A stretch of 64,000 nucleotides of DNA from Smittia aterrima (GCA_033063855.1 CP093831.1:11036001-11100000); one strand, 5' to 3'. Positions 37,901-48,980 are shown, counted from the first letter of the stretch. Program-made: numbers and translations. The notes: a model not told the origin generated them from the sequence alone.

Positions 37901-39445
37901 TTATTGATTATCAAATTTTTGAATGTTTTTTAACAAAGTTTCGAAATTTGATTTCAATTTTTTGTTTTCATTTAGAACTTTTAGCAATTCAGCACTTTTC
38001 TCCATTTCGTTTGCGTTGATATCAGTCCTTAATTCTTCGTTATCGCTTTTCAAAGTTTCGATGGTCAACATTAGATGAGTTATGTTCGTAGCCAAAGCGA
38101 TGCTCTCACTTTCGTTTAACTTTGATATCGTCTCTTTCAATTTTGCATTTTCCGCTTCATTCTCTAACAAAGTTTTGTCAAACGCGATCAAAGCGTCATT
38201 TTCACTCTGATTTAGTTTCGATATAGTCGCCTTCAATTTTGCATTTTCCGCTTCCTTCTCTAACAAAGTTTTGTCAAACGCGATCAAAGCGTCATTTTCA
38301 CTCTGATTTAGTTTCGATATTGTCTCCTTCAATTTTACATTTTCCGCTTCCTTCTCCAACAAAGTTTTGTTAAACGCGATCAAAGCGTCATTTTCACTCT
38401 GATTTAGTTTCGATATAGTCGCCTTCAATTTTGCATTTTCCGCTTCCTTCTCTAACAAAGTTTTGTCAAACGCGATCAAAGCGTCATTTTCACTCTGATT
38501 TAGTTTCGATATTGTCTCCTTCAATTTTACATTTTCCGCTTCCTTCTCCAACAAAGTTTTGTTAAACGCGATCAAAGCGTCATTTTCACTCTGATTTAGT
38601 TTCGATATTGTCGCCTTCAATTTTGCAATTTCCGCTTCCTTCTCTAACAAAGTTTTGTCAAACGCGATCAAAGCGTCATTTTCACTCTGATTTAGTTTCG
38701 ATATAGTCGCCTTCAATTTTAAAATATCTTCTTTACTTTCTAATAAAGTTCTGTTCATCTTGATTTCCTTTGAGCGGCAGGATTTCATCATTGGGCTTTC
38801 GCAATAAGAAGCAACTGCTTTATTGAACAAGTTGAAGTTTGGTACGTCATCCGGAAATTTCTTGCTGATGCAAACGTTACCACGAAAGTCTATCGTTGTT
38901 AATGTTGAGCAAATCAATGTCTATATAGCTGAGTTGATTGTTCTTCACGTCTAATGATTGTATTTTCAAATTTCTTAGTAACAAATCAGCTGGTAAGAAA
39001 ATGAGTTTGTTCGAGTAAAGGTTAAGAAGTTTCAATTCGCTTAAATCCTCAAAAAGATCAGATGGCAAAGTCGTCAGAGAAGTCTGGGTGATAGCCACTG
39101 CACGCACTAAATTGCAGTTTGTAAACACTTCACGATTGATTTGTTTTGCTGACGTGCCGGAGAAATCGAAGCGTTCCGCATATTTAATGTAATTACAAAC
39201 TTTGGTTGGAACTCGTTCGGTCTCTACACCAACTATGTAAATCCATCTGACATCGTCATTTGTTTTAATCTCTGGTATGAAGGTTCCCTTAACTGAGGTG
39301 ACTGCAACATCGTTTTCAAGAACTTTGAGTGTGCTCACTTTACACAGTTTCGCTTTCCAAATAATTCATACACACAATTAAATTGAAAGCTCTCGACGTT
39401 TACGATGAGAACAAAAAAGATCAGCAAATATTTTAAGACCTCCAT
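37901..39445 (-). pseudogene. APL1/LRIM-like LRR plus coiled-coil locus with frameshifts
   Basis: Minus strand. ATG 39445 opens a signal peptide (MEVLKYLLIFFVLIVNVES). The frame then breaks at a duplicated GT (acac, ~39342-39345) and resumes as VSTLKVLENDVAV. LRRs follow (LPSDLFEDLSELKLLNLYSN, …LQSLDVKNNQLSYI…). A second frame change occurs within 38877-38917 before the C-flanking Cys segment (FRGNVCISKKFPDD…SYCESPMMKSC). The rest is a long coiled coil built of 32-residue repeats, ending at 37901. The order signal peptide, LRRs, Cys pair, coiled coil is that of mosquito APL1/LRIM immune proteins. It is either a recent pseudogene or an intact gene with sequencing indels; the long open repeat region argues that decay, if real, is recent. 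Confidence 0.75.
38110..38735 (-). repeat. Tandem 96-bp repeats encoding coiled coil
   Basis: Six full 32-codon units plus partial flanking ones, each reading (A/E)TISKLNQSENDALIAF then (D/N)KTLLEKEAEN(A/V)KLK. The units alternate in a pairwise pattern (DK…NAKLKA then NK…NVKLKE), so a 192-bp dimer has itself been duplicated almost without change. The unit length is a multiple of three and keeps frame throughout. Confidence 0.92.
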
Positions 39446-40859
39446 GTTCTTTGATTTATAGATCAAACTGTACTGAGGCTGCGAATGAGAATCTCATGAA
39501 GCTAAATATCAAATTTCTTATCGCAAGCTTTTGGGTTTGTCACAAATGGTAAACCCAGTTGCGTTATCTCATGCTGAGATGTTATTTTTATTCGGTTTGG
39601 GTTAAACCCAGTTTCAAATTTGAGATTATTCAGCTGTTTGAAATTTTGCATGCAAATAAAACAAGTGGCAGTAGCAGTTCTTACCGAACTAACTGTAGGG
39701 TTTTTCATCCGTTGGACTGGTTACAAGGGGACATTTTACTTAAACGGAACAAAGTTTCACTTTGAGCTCACCAGAGGTGGATCCAATGTGTGGAGCTTGG
39801 ATTTTCTGGGATTTATCGCTTAGTCGTGGCCAGCTGATCATTTCATGTGAACAAATGGAAACTCTAACTCCAAAGAGAAAGAAGTTTCACTTGACGCTGG
39901 TCGTAGGTGGACTCATATCTGGTCAGCTCTGGGATCCAAGCATCGTTTGAGCATTTTGAACATTTCTCGTGAAGAAGTGTTAGCGGAAATGTTAGAAAAG
40001 CTGAATAAATCGAAAAAGTTTGAAAAATTTCTATGAAGCTCATCAGACTCCAGCCCCGTGGGCCTGAACCACTTGAGTCCATCTACAGATGTTTTCTCTC
40101 ATCCATAAATAGAACTAAATGGCAAAAACTTTGATTGACTAAAATTCTCTATCGACTGGTGAAGAAATTAATTCGCTAGCTCATCGCGAGTTATTTCAAT
40201 AACGGACAAAGCGACCACAATAGGGTGTTCCATCCTTCGGATCAACACCCTAAAAAATCAAGATTATAAGCCAAAAAGAAAGTAACATCGTAACGAAAAT
40301 CCTTAGGACTGTCGTAAGGAGAATTACGATCATGATTTTTGTTCTGACAGCAGCAAATATTTTTTATTAACTTTTATGTGGTTTTCGTCTTTTTTCAATA
40401 AAAACTTTGCTTATGCTAATTGTTGCCCCACCAGCAACTACGATGAGATCTTTAGTCTTTTCGATATTTCAAGAATTTTCTTTTTATCTTAAGAGTGTAA
40501 CACAATTTTTGTGAACGAACAATTCATAAAAATCTTCCGATTCGGTAGAAGTTTTGAATAAATAAAGATAGAAATTTATTTGTAGAGTTCTCGAAACTGT
40601 TGAAAGGAATCTGAAAATACTTTCGTGGTTTCAAAATTTTTAATTCGTAACTAGAGAATCATTTTTGCACAGAAACATTCTCGCACAGACAATCGTTGAA
40701 TCACGTCCACGTTCCCGCTTGTCAGTATTTTATTAAAGAGAAATTCCAGTAAATATTTCAACCAATTGTGATAAAAGTTCTATCATCGCACTCGAGAAAA
40801 CTTAGTGCTGAGAATATAAAATCGATTATTAGTTCGATAAATAATTGAATAAAATTAAA
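39446..40859. other. Non-coding stretch between accessory genes
   Basis: No supported gene. Contains a dispersed-repeat copy (40134-40250) and short ORFs around 39559-39950 without protein character. The last ~60 bp are the likely promoter and 5' UTR of the small secreted protein. Confidence 0.4.
40134..40250 (+). repeat. Dispersed repeat fragment, copy 1
   Basis: Reads gactggtgaagaaatta…gctagctcatcgcgagttatttcaat, and in reverse complement matches 47695-47830 and 51610-51745. The translated piece (TGEEI…LAHR…ELFQ) suggests a fragment of a former coding element. No ends or target-site duplication identified. Confidence 0.7.
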
Positions 40860-41312
40860 ATGAAATTCACTCTCGTGTTTTGCGCTTTTGCCTTGGTGGT
40901 TTCTGCGGATTTAGTTCGTGCGAAAAGGAAAACTGTTGATAATTGGATAGCTGAATTCGAATCTTTTACAAACAATATTCAAAATGAAAAAAATATGTTG
41001 ATGAGAAGAATTTCCAGAAATCCACCTGAAGAACAAGAAAAAAATAAAATGGAAAAGCTAATTCAAATGCAAAATGACAAGTCGCAGGAATTGGAAAGGA
41101 AGGTTGATAGGCTGAATGAAAGCATCGAAAAATCTTCTCCGTCATCATTTAAAATTTTAATGAAGGGGTGTTGGTCAGGTGCATATGCTTTCACTGTCCC
41201 AACTGGATTATCTGCCGCAATTAGTGCAGATCCATTTTTGACAGTAGTTGCAGCAGTTACAGCATCTATTGGAGCCGTTTGTAATATAATTGAAGCAAAT
41301 ACAGCTAAATAA
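40860..41312 (+). CDS. Small secreted protein with coiled coil and hydrophobic C-terminal segment
   Basis: Single exon, 150 aa from ATG 40860 (an in-frame TTG upstream is not a likely start). The signal peptide MKFTLVFCAFALVVSADLVRA is followed by a basic KRK. A charged helix follows (KMEKLIQMQNDKSQELERKV…), then a Gly/Ala/Val-rich hydrophobic end (AAISADPFLTVVAAVTASIG…). The last part could insert in a membrane. I do not recognise a family. Its 3' end and 3' UTR are duplicated at 42073-42310, and AATAAA signals follow the stop. Confidence 0.65.
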   Translation: MKFTLVFCAFALVVSADLVRAKRKTVDNWIAEFESFTNNIQNEKNMLMRRISRNPPEEQEKNKMEKLIQMQNDKSQELERKVDRLNESIEKSSPSSFKILMKGCWSGAYAFTVPTGLSAAISADPFLTVVAAVTASIGAVCNIIEANTAK

Positions 41313-41472
41313 TTTCCTCTGATCTAAAATTAAAATCTATAAAAGAAATAAAATTAAAATTTATGAATCTTTTATTTCAGCGGATATTAAGTATTTATCT
41401 TCAATGAATAATCGCTTTGTCAATCTTATTTTTATTTTTTATATTATTTTTATCAAATAAATTTTTTAAAAA
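41235..41472 (+). repeat. Direct repeat, copy 1 (3' end of the small secreted protein gene)
   Basis: About 238 bp covering the last 26 codons and the 3' UTR of the secreted protein gene. Repeated almost unchanged at 42073-42310. Confidence 0.9.
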
Positions 41473-41639
41473 TATCTTCTACAAAGAAACGGGAACGGAA
41501 AGTGGAACGGCAAGGTTGAAACTTTTCAATCTGCCGAGTTTAATATTATTTTTAATAGTATCTGAAGGATACTAAAGATCTAAAACAGTGTCTAGTGAAT
41601 TATCGTACATATATCTACAATTATAAGCTGGAGTACTTC

Positions 41640-42079
41640 TAAAATCACCATGAAATCAATTTGTGAATTCAACTAAAATCGAAAACTACCTGCGTGCCAA
41701 CAACAACAACGAAATGAACGAAATGAATACAAGCTTCGACAGCATTGCTGAAAATATAAGCATCTCTGCTGCTAGAATAGAAGACGCAATCGACATCTCT
41801 GCTGCTAGAATAGAAGACGCAATCGACAGAATGTTTGAGAGACAACTTGAAATACTATCTACTATCATCGAGAATAGAACAAATCTTGAGGAAGTCGCTT
41901 TGAAGGAAGAAGAGTTCAACGTTTGGGCCAACACACACATACAACCCTTTGTCAAACGAATTTTAACACCGCTGCCACTCGGAAACTTCTCGACCGTAAT
42001 AAAAGATGAATGGCTGCGTTTGAAGATCGCTGATAAGACTACCCCGCAGAAAATTATCAAATATCCAAAAAATTTTTGA
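41640..42079 (+). pseudogene. Unrecognised coding-like fragment fused to a duplicated gene end
   Basis: An open frame from about 41663 to TGA 42079 encodes a Asn/Glu-rich, helical sequence with an exact internal 33-bp duplication (ISAARIEDAID twice, within ~41762-41827), followed by …NVWANTHIQPFVKRILTPLP…. A nearby ATG (41651) is in another frame and stops at once, so no complete start is visible. At its 3' end it runs directly into the second copy of the secreted-protein 3' end (42073), out of frame with it. Probably a rearranged gene remnant. Confidence 0.4.
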
Positions 42080-42310
42080 CAGTAGTTGCAGCAGTTACAG
42101 CATCTATTGGAGCCGTTTGTAATATAATTGAAGCAAATACAGCTAAATAATTTCCTCTGATCTAAAATTAAAATCTATAAAAGAAATAAAATTAAAATTT
42201 ATGAATCTTTTATTTCAGCGGATAATAAGTATTTATCTTCAATGAATAATCGCTTTGTCAATCTTATTTTTGTTTTTATATTATTTTTATCAAATAAATT
42301 TTTTAAAAAA
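42073..42310 (+). repeat. Direct repeat, copy 2
   Basis: Near-identical copy of 41235-41472, lacking the 5' part of the gene. The coding frame of the original is not continued from upstream, so the copy is probably non-functional apart from possibly supplying a 3' UTR. Confidence 0.9.
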
Positions 42311-43365
42311 GATTTTCTATTTTCAAACAACATTTCTATTTACATTTTCCATTTCAGAAATTTCCTAGTTTGAAGTAGGATTCCTCCCGGAGGAATGAAA
42401 CATTTACAGATTAGCATGTGATACTGTCGAGGCAGGTGATTTGTCTCTCAAGTTGTCATTATCGCCAGCGGCCCTTTATCTTAATGGGTTTCTTTCCTAG
42501 AAAATTCTCTTTTATCGCTAAGTCATTAAAAAGTGTTTTTCATGTAAAAAAAGAGACTGCGTTATTGATTATTTCCACATGCAGTAGCCACTTTTAACCT
42601 TCACTGATTATTGGTTGAAAATCGTGTCGAAATGTTTCTCCTCTTTCGCAGATGCCTCCAATTGAAGATAAAGCAATAAGCTCGTGCGAACATGAGAAGA
42701 AACTGTCCTTGATAACCCTCGACTTGTGTAATATAAACAAAAACAAAATTTACCAATGTCTGTAGAAATTGATATTTTTCTTTCCATGTCAGTTTAGAGG
42801 AGCAAATGTTTTAATTAAAATCCATAGTCGCGTTTCATTTTACAAAATATTTAACAAAGAAATTGCTTCGATCAGAATAAAAATTGAAAAGACGTCTTGA
42901 ATTTAGGCTCCACCTATAACAATTTACATATTTATATGTTCTTGAGTTTCATCCTCAAAGCAATGGTGAAAATGTGAACAATAGGAGCAACATTTAGCGA
43001 AAGTGAAATTGTATTGAGTAATTTAATATGGTTAAAGATGCAGATGTAAGCCACCAGCGGGCCCCATATCTGGGGCCTAATAGAAAATCTTGTTCAAACA
43101 TGTTGGTAAAGGAATAATTTTCTATTGGGCCTCAGAAATGGGGCCCGCTGGTGGCCTACATCTGCACCTAGAGCCCTTATTTTATTCTTTGAATTTGTTT
43201 TATTCGAAGAATCTTTTAATCACAGATAAAGGTAAACGAATATTTTATAACTTTTTGCAATATTTACAATAGTTCAAGAAGAGGTTTTCATTCAAAAAAT
43301 TTTCACATTTAATTTTCATCTTTAGCAATTTGTTATTAGCAAACCATTTTATTTCCTTGGATCAA
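42311..43365. other. Non-coding stretch with a hairpin element
   Basis: No supported gene. Contains the strong hairpin at 43039-43166. Confidence 0.4.
43039..43166. repeat. Hairpin with 50-bp arms (foldback element or hairpin-RNA candidate)
   Basis: Arm 43039-43088 (tgcagatgtaagccaccagc…) is the near-perfect reverse complement of 43117-43166, with about four mismatches and a 28-bp loop. The arms are GC-rich (ccagcgggcccca core) in AT-rich surroundings. This fits a small foldback/MITE-type element or the source of a hairpin RNA. Confidence 0.9.
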
Positions 43366-44753
43366 TTATTCGCCAGACAAGTAGAAGTTTTCAATCAAAC
43401 AACGATAAAATATAATCAGGCATTGGCTCGCCATCTGATATTTCGTCTGGCTCTTGTAACTGAGACCTTGGTTATTAATCTTCTTCACCGACGGTGGGGG
43501 AATGTATTCATCGTCAGAATCATAGTCACAACCTCTCAAATCACTTCCTGAAAATTTTAGATTTGTCAATTCTTTTAAAAAGATTTTGTCAATCGAAGCT
43601 TCGCCAGGATTACCAGCAAACCCGAATGCAAAAAGATTTATACAGAATTTGAAAGTTTCAAGTTCAAATATTTCAATCTTTTCAAGCTTTTGAATGTGTC
43701 AGGATCAATTTTCGTGAGTTGATTATCACTAAGACGAAGTTTGTATAATTTTCCGTTGTTCTTGAAAGTTTCGGCACTTATTTCCGTCAATTGGTTTCCT
43801 GCTAAATTTAAATCCCATAAATCTGATTGAGCAGAAAAAACTGTTGAAGGCAGTTTAGCGATTTGATTCCCTCGTAGAGATAATTTGCCTAAACTCGAAC
43901 AGTTTTTAAATAAATTTTCGTCGATTTCTTGTAATTTGTTGTTACGGAGTTTGAGCGTGCTCAGTCTAGTGTGCCACGAGAAAGCCTCTGGATGAATTTC
44001 TTCGATGAAGTTATCGTTGAGCCCGAGCGAACTTAACACAGGATTGAATTTAATTATTCCAGGATGGATCGATGAAAGTTTGTTCTTGTTCAAGTCAAGA
44101 CTCTGAAGTTTAGTTAGAGGCTTGAAGGTATCCTTGTGAAGCTCGCTAATGCAATTTCCTTGCAAACAGAGACTGAACAAGTTCGCCAAGTGAATGAAAA
44201 GGTCGGAAGGAATTGTTGCAATTAAATTATTCGACAAAGCAAGAATTTCAAGTTTTTCAAGAGATTTGAAAAGTCTTGATGTCAATTTGTCGATTTTGTT
44301 TTTTGATAACGATAAATAAGTCAAATTTGTCAAACCAACGAAAGCTGTTTCGTCGACACTCTCAATCTGATTTGAACTGAAATCAAGTCGCGTGAAAGTT
44401 TCGCAGTTTGTGAAAACTTCGGCGGGAATCGATGACAAATTGTTGTGAGTGACAATTATTTCGTCTAAACGCTTGAGGCATCCCAACGCTTTCTTTGGAA
44501 GAATCTCAAGTCCAACACGCGAGAGCTCAATCCACGTCAAGTTAGGATAAAGTTCCAATATCTCAATCGGAATGAACTTCACAATTATCTCATTGCATCG
44601 ATCTGATCTCATCAACAAAACATTTTCATCTTTTCGCTGAGGTTGATAGTCTACGTTGAAATCAATTTCATTCTCGTTAATGATTTTTGTTTTTATCAAG
44701 GAAACGTAATAATTCTCTGGCAGTTCGCCGTTGTACATTCGTTGTGGAAACAT
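43366..44753 (-). pseudogene. LRR protein locus, long repeat array with a 3' frameshift
   Basis: The minus-strand exon begins right after an acceptor (ttttttttcag|ATGTTT at 44753), so a signal-peptide exon is expected upstream; I did not find it. It encodes about twelve canonical LRRs (consensus LxxLxLxxNxLxxIxxxxF; e.g. LTNLTYLSLSKNKIDKL, LTKLQSLDLNKNKLSSI). The frame stops at 43638 after KYLNLKLSNSV. One base different near 43651-43668 would continue into a protein-like frame (…FCINLFAFGFAGNPGE…DLRGCDYDSDDEYIPPP…) ending at 43366. It is therefore either a gene truncated by a 1-bp deletion or one with an indel error. Probably an extracellular recognition protein of the same broad class as its neighbours. 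Confidence 0.75.
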
Positions 44754-45924
44754 CTGAAAAAAAATTGATAGTTTTAACGGAAAACAAATGAACCTGCGTA
44801 TCCACTAAAAATCGCAAAAGTTTTTCTAACAAATTGATAAAAAAAAAATATTTAATGTTTGAACCATGAACTGATCATTTATTTTAATCGAGGAACTTAT
44901 TTTATTCTTACATTTCAATTATTTGATGTAGCACTTTTCACAACAATTTTCTGAAGAGTAATGCGAGTAAAAATGAAATTCTGATCGAGTATGAACTGTT
45001 TGGTTTCGCACAATTGTGAAATCATTAAGCGGAAAATTCAATTTGCTGGATATTACGAAATAGTTTTATAAGCTGATAAATGATAAGTTTCTCTTCACTT
45101 TTGTTGCAGAACATTTTTTTTATTATCATGCTTATTGAATGTTTGATCAAAGTGTAGTTACTGCGAAAAGCTTTCATATCAGAAAACCTCCATGAGCGTC
45201 AAGAGCATTCATCAAAGAATCACTTACAGCTGCGAATTGTGTTATCATTTCAAAAAAAAACTATTTCCTCGCATTTTCAATCATCGGAAAGTAAATAAGT
45301 GATGGAATTCAAAAACTTTATCCAATAAATAAATGAGTTGCTAAGTTTTGTTGTTCTCAGCAGTATGACGCAAGCCGATATCTGGTTTTGCTGAGACAAA
45401 TTTAGCTTAGCTCATTCGTCAGATAATTAAACAAAATTTCAGAAAAATTGTTTGTTTAAAAAAATCCATCTCTGTCAATAAAGTTTTCTCAGAAAACTAT
45501 TCTGCTCTGTATGGGTAAGAATATCTGTGAAAAAATGAACAAAATTTTAAAAGAAAAAATAGAAACAAAGACGATCAATGTTTAAAATTTTCTTTATTAT
45601 TTTATTATTGAATTAGAAAAATAAGTTCGAAGATGTTATTGAATTGTTCATCTGTCGAATTAAAGATTTTCATACTTCCAAAGAAATCTTTAAACTCGGT
45701 TTATCATGCGACGCCAACGTTGAACTTCAACGTTGAAGTGTACTTACTGCGAGAAGCTTTTATATCATTAAATATTTCCTGGCATTTCCAAACATTCTCG
45801 CTTCCAAATCAACATCATATTACAACAAGATGATCAAGATGATTTTAAAGAAACTTAAGATAAAAGTTTTTTTTTTGTTGCAAAGGAACAAATTTTTTTA
45901 TTTCCTGAAATTCGTTATTGTTTA
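44754..45924. other. Non-coding stretch containing the left edge of the tandem duplication
   Basis: No supported gene. The 5' exon of the LRR locus should lie here. 45150-45190 and 45730-45770 share a similar ~36-bp sequence (agtgta-ttactgcga-aagctt-tatatca), and a small perfect hairpin lies at 45715-45735. Confidence 0.4.
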
Positions 45925-47414
45925 TTAATTCAAAAGTCCATTACGAGCCTCAGACATATGATGAAGGACAGTTTGGTAAACAGGATAACTTTCGGTCTCA
46001 GCATAAGTGAAATCTGAATCATAGAAGATATATGAGGATATCACTATAAAATCATTGAATTTTTTACTTAAAGATCTTACCTAAATGATTGAATTTAGAA
46101 TAATCAGCTTCATAATTAACCGTTACATTTCCAAGAACTGCAGCAAGTATTTCGACATCTTTGGGAACTGTCACCCAATCATTTTTGCCGTGATACAAAT
46201 AAGTAAGCACCGTAACTTTTCCTAAATCATATTTAGGCGGCAAACTGCTTCCATATCGACCGAAATTTCCAATTACTCCGTAGTCGAAGTGACGAAATTC
46301 TCCAGAGTTCACGAGTTGGAAGTAGTGAATGAATTGTTTGGTAGACGCTCCTGCGAATTAAAAGATTAAAATAATTCAAAACATTTGTTAAGACTTTTAC
46401 CAGCAGGGGTATTATGAACGATCTGTGGGAAGCGATCGTCGCTCATTTGCTCATAGTCAAACCCTCCAAACAACAAAAAGAAAAATGTTTTACAAAACAA
46501 CGGATTATTGGCGCAAATTAATTCTAGAAGATCATTTGAAGGAAGAAACTCATTGAAGCCGAGAATTCGAGCAAAATCGTAAATTTCGCGTTGGAAAGGA
46601 GACAATAGACGGAAGAACGGCGATTTTATATTTGATAAGTAAGCTGATGGGGCTGTAAAAGTAATTTAAGGATATCAAAATAAAATCATTGAATTTTTTA
46701 AGGATCTTACCTAGAGCATGTATTGATATAATTTTGCTTTGGTATTCCGGTTTGAGGGAACATAAAACGAAAACTGCAGTTGTTCCTTGTGAATAACCAA
46801 TGTATTGCAATTTTGATTGTTGCGTTTGTGTAAGAATGTAATCAACCATTGCAGGGAGATCAGAGATGCCTTAGAAATATTAAAAATTAAAATTAAATTG
46901 AAATCGAGTATTAAGTCTCAGTTTACCCATTTCATGCCATGAGAAATTCCAATAATCATCGTCTTTATCAGGATTCATGGAAATATGATTCCGTGAAAAC
47001 TTGTTGCCTCTGAAGTTGCCAAGCCAGACATCATAGCCTTCAAAGTTGATTATTTGCTACACAGGTGTTTTATGAAACTAATTAAAGTCAACGTACCAGC
47101 ATCTGCGAGAAGATGAGCAAGAGATTTTCCAGGGCCAAGTACAGTAAAATCTTCAGAGCAGCCTAAGAGTCCGTGCATTACTAAAGCTGGTGGTCCTCCT
47201 TGATTCACAAAAATACGTTTAAGATCCAAAATGTATCCATCTTTCGTATTTACGGCATGCCTCTCAATTACATATTCAGGAAAGGATTCAGTCCCATTCT
47301 AAATTGATAGAAATCTTAATTAGTTTCAAGCTTCACTGCAATTAGATCGTTTCTACTCACTTGGGCTTTGATTGATGAAAAAAGAAAAGCTGCTAAGAGA
47401 AGCTTCAGAAACAT
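45925..47414 (-). CDS. Acid lipase (lysosomal/gastric lipase family), tandem copy 1
   Basis: Seven exons: 47414-47361, 47298-47097, 47037-46927, 46869-46711, 46652-46401, 46350-46081 and 46013-45925, 378 aa. The signal peptide is FLKLLLAAFLFSSIKA. Alpha/beta-hydrolase landmarks: HGLLGCSEDF (oxyanion loop), YDVWLGNFRGNKFSRNHISM, nucleophile Ser ~149 in GYSQG, catalytic Asp in YHGKNDWVTVP, catalytic His in FNHLDF. The family hydrolyses triacylglycerols or cholesteryl esters in gut lumen or lysosome (Lip3/magro-like in flies). All catalytic residues are present. The closest relative is the second copy at 49758-51265. Divergence between the copies is concentrated in exon 5, which encodes part of the cap over the active site. 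Confidence 0.92.
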
Positions 47415-47694
47415 GACTATTTCGCTAGGTCTTCTCACTTAGAATGATAAAAAAACTAAATTTGAACTACATTTATTCAAAAATTTTACAAAGTGACAAC
47501 GCTCAACTATTTTCAACTGTGACAATTGTATATTTTTTTTTACATACAATAACACATTTTTAATTATTGAATTCGACAATGTTATATCGTTGTATAGCAG
47601 CAATCCTCTGTCAAGATTATTGAAAGTTCCGAGTGTGAATACACGTAACATATTCAGGTTTCCAAGTTTCGAAGTGCTTGTGAATTTTGGAATA

Positions 47695-47830
47695 TCTGGC
47701 ACCCTAATGGAACACCCTATAAGGCCGCTTTGTCGGTGGTCTGACTTCCGTGATTGAAATAACTCGCGAACGCGATGAGCTAGCGAAATAATTTCTTCAC
47801 CAGTCAATGGAGAGTTTTAATTAGACAATA
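47695..47830 (-). repeat. Dispersed repeat fragment, copy 2
   Basis: Inverted relative to 40134-40250 and duplicated with the tandem unit at 51610-51745. A minus-strand frame (47439-47807, MTGEEIISLAHRVRELFQ…) runs through it into unrelated AT-rich sequence. It looks like an element remnant more than a gene. Confidence 0.65.
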
Positions 47831-48149
47831 AAATTTTGAGGATTTTTGACTAGAAAAAATGCCGACCTACAATTTCCTTACTACCTTCATCGACGATATG
47901 TTCGTCATTAAAATACCGACAATGTCGCGACTTGGAGTTTTCATGATTTTTGATTAAATTTCCTGGCTTTCAAACATTTTCAAGGTTTACATGAAGCATG
48001 ACAATGAATTGTTATTCTCGGCTGGAAGAGACTGCACAATCAGGATTAAATTTCCTGAACCGCTTTTAAACAGTTTGATTAAAAAGCAACATCCGTCAGC
48101 TGTTGGTTTTTAAGATCGAACTTTTTATTGGATAAGGATTATTAAATGT

Positions 48150-48980
48150 TTATTCGTTAAGCTTTGCATCAGGTTTTTTTTTCAGAATCTTCTTCAAAGA
48201 TAACGTCTCGAATCTCGTTCTGGAAAAAAAATATTTTTCGTCAAGATTCACAAATATCTGAATAAAAAAGAAAGTTAAGAACCTCTGAGAAAGCTTCGTG
48301 GAAACTCGAGTGAGAAATATTTCTGATGCTTGGAGCTTTGTATAACTTTCCTGAGCTGCCAGATTGACTCGTCGATATTGACTCTTGTGAGCTCCTTCCG
48401 CCCTTGCGTAGCGATTGATTTGAACTTTTTGCATGATTTATTTCAAGCGCTGATCGAAGTAAATCAATTTTAGACGCGCTTCCACCTTTCGTTGTGCTGA
48501 CGATTGTGTAGCTGCTTCTCCGGTAAATATCAATCTTTGACCCTCGTGAAAGAGAAGACAAGCTTCGGACTTGTTGGTGTTTGTTGACGTTAACTGACAA
48601 TTTGTCCGTTGACGTACTCGTTGCAGCATCTGCCATCTTCGGTTTTTGTGTAAGCTTTTCACATTCTCCATTTTCAGCTGCTTCGCTTTCATCATCCATC
48701 TGAAAAAAAAAGCTTATGAGAAAAGCTCACTGAAGCTTCTTCCCTTACCGAGTCGAATTTCTTTAGCCAAAAGATGTGCATGAACTTGTACAAGAAACCG
48801 CCAGTGATCGCAACAATTCCCATGTATCTGAAAGCTTCTCTCGTTCCCACCTCACATAAGAAGATGAAATTTGTATTAAAATTTTTTTAAAACTAATTCT
48901 TCTCACCAATAAGAAATCCGCCCATGAATGAACCACTTCCTCTTCCTAAAGAAAAATGAGCTATTCCTAAAACGTCAATT
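48150..48980 (-). pseudogene. Truncated 3' portion of the MFSD6-like transporter gene
   Basis: Contains only the end of exon 3 and exons 4-6 of the transporter gene at 52005-54832, cut at 48980 by the tandem-duplication junction. The exon-5 block (MDDESEAAENGECEKLTQ…) is almost identical to the functional copy. The last exon has changed: after EEDS the frame runs into a short A-rich stretch and an early TGA, where the functional gene continues. There is no promoter or transmembrane core, so it should be non-functional. Confidence 0.85.

Larger units (their letters stand above)
45216..48980. repeat. Tandem duplication, unit 1 (~3.77 kb)
   Basis: Starts agaatcacttacagctgcgaa and contains lipase copy 1, a dispersed repeat and a truncated MFSD6-like 3' end. 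It ends inside MFSD6-like exon sequence at 48980, where it joins directly to a second agaatcacttacagctgcgaa. The matching unit is 48981-52827. Confidence 0.93.
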
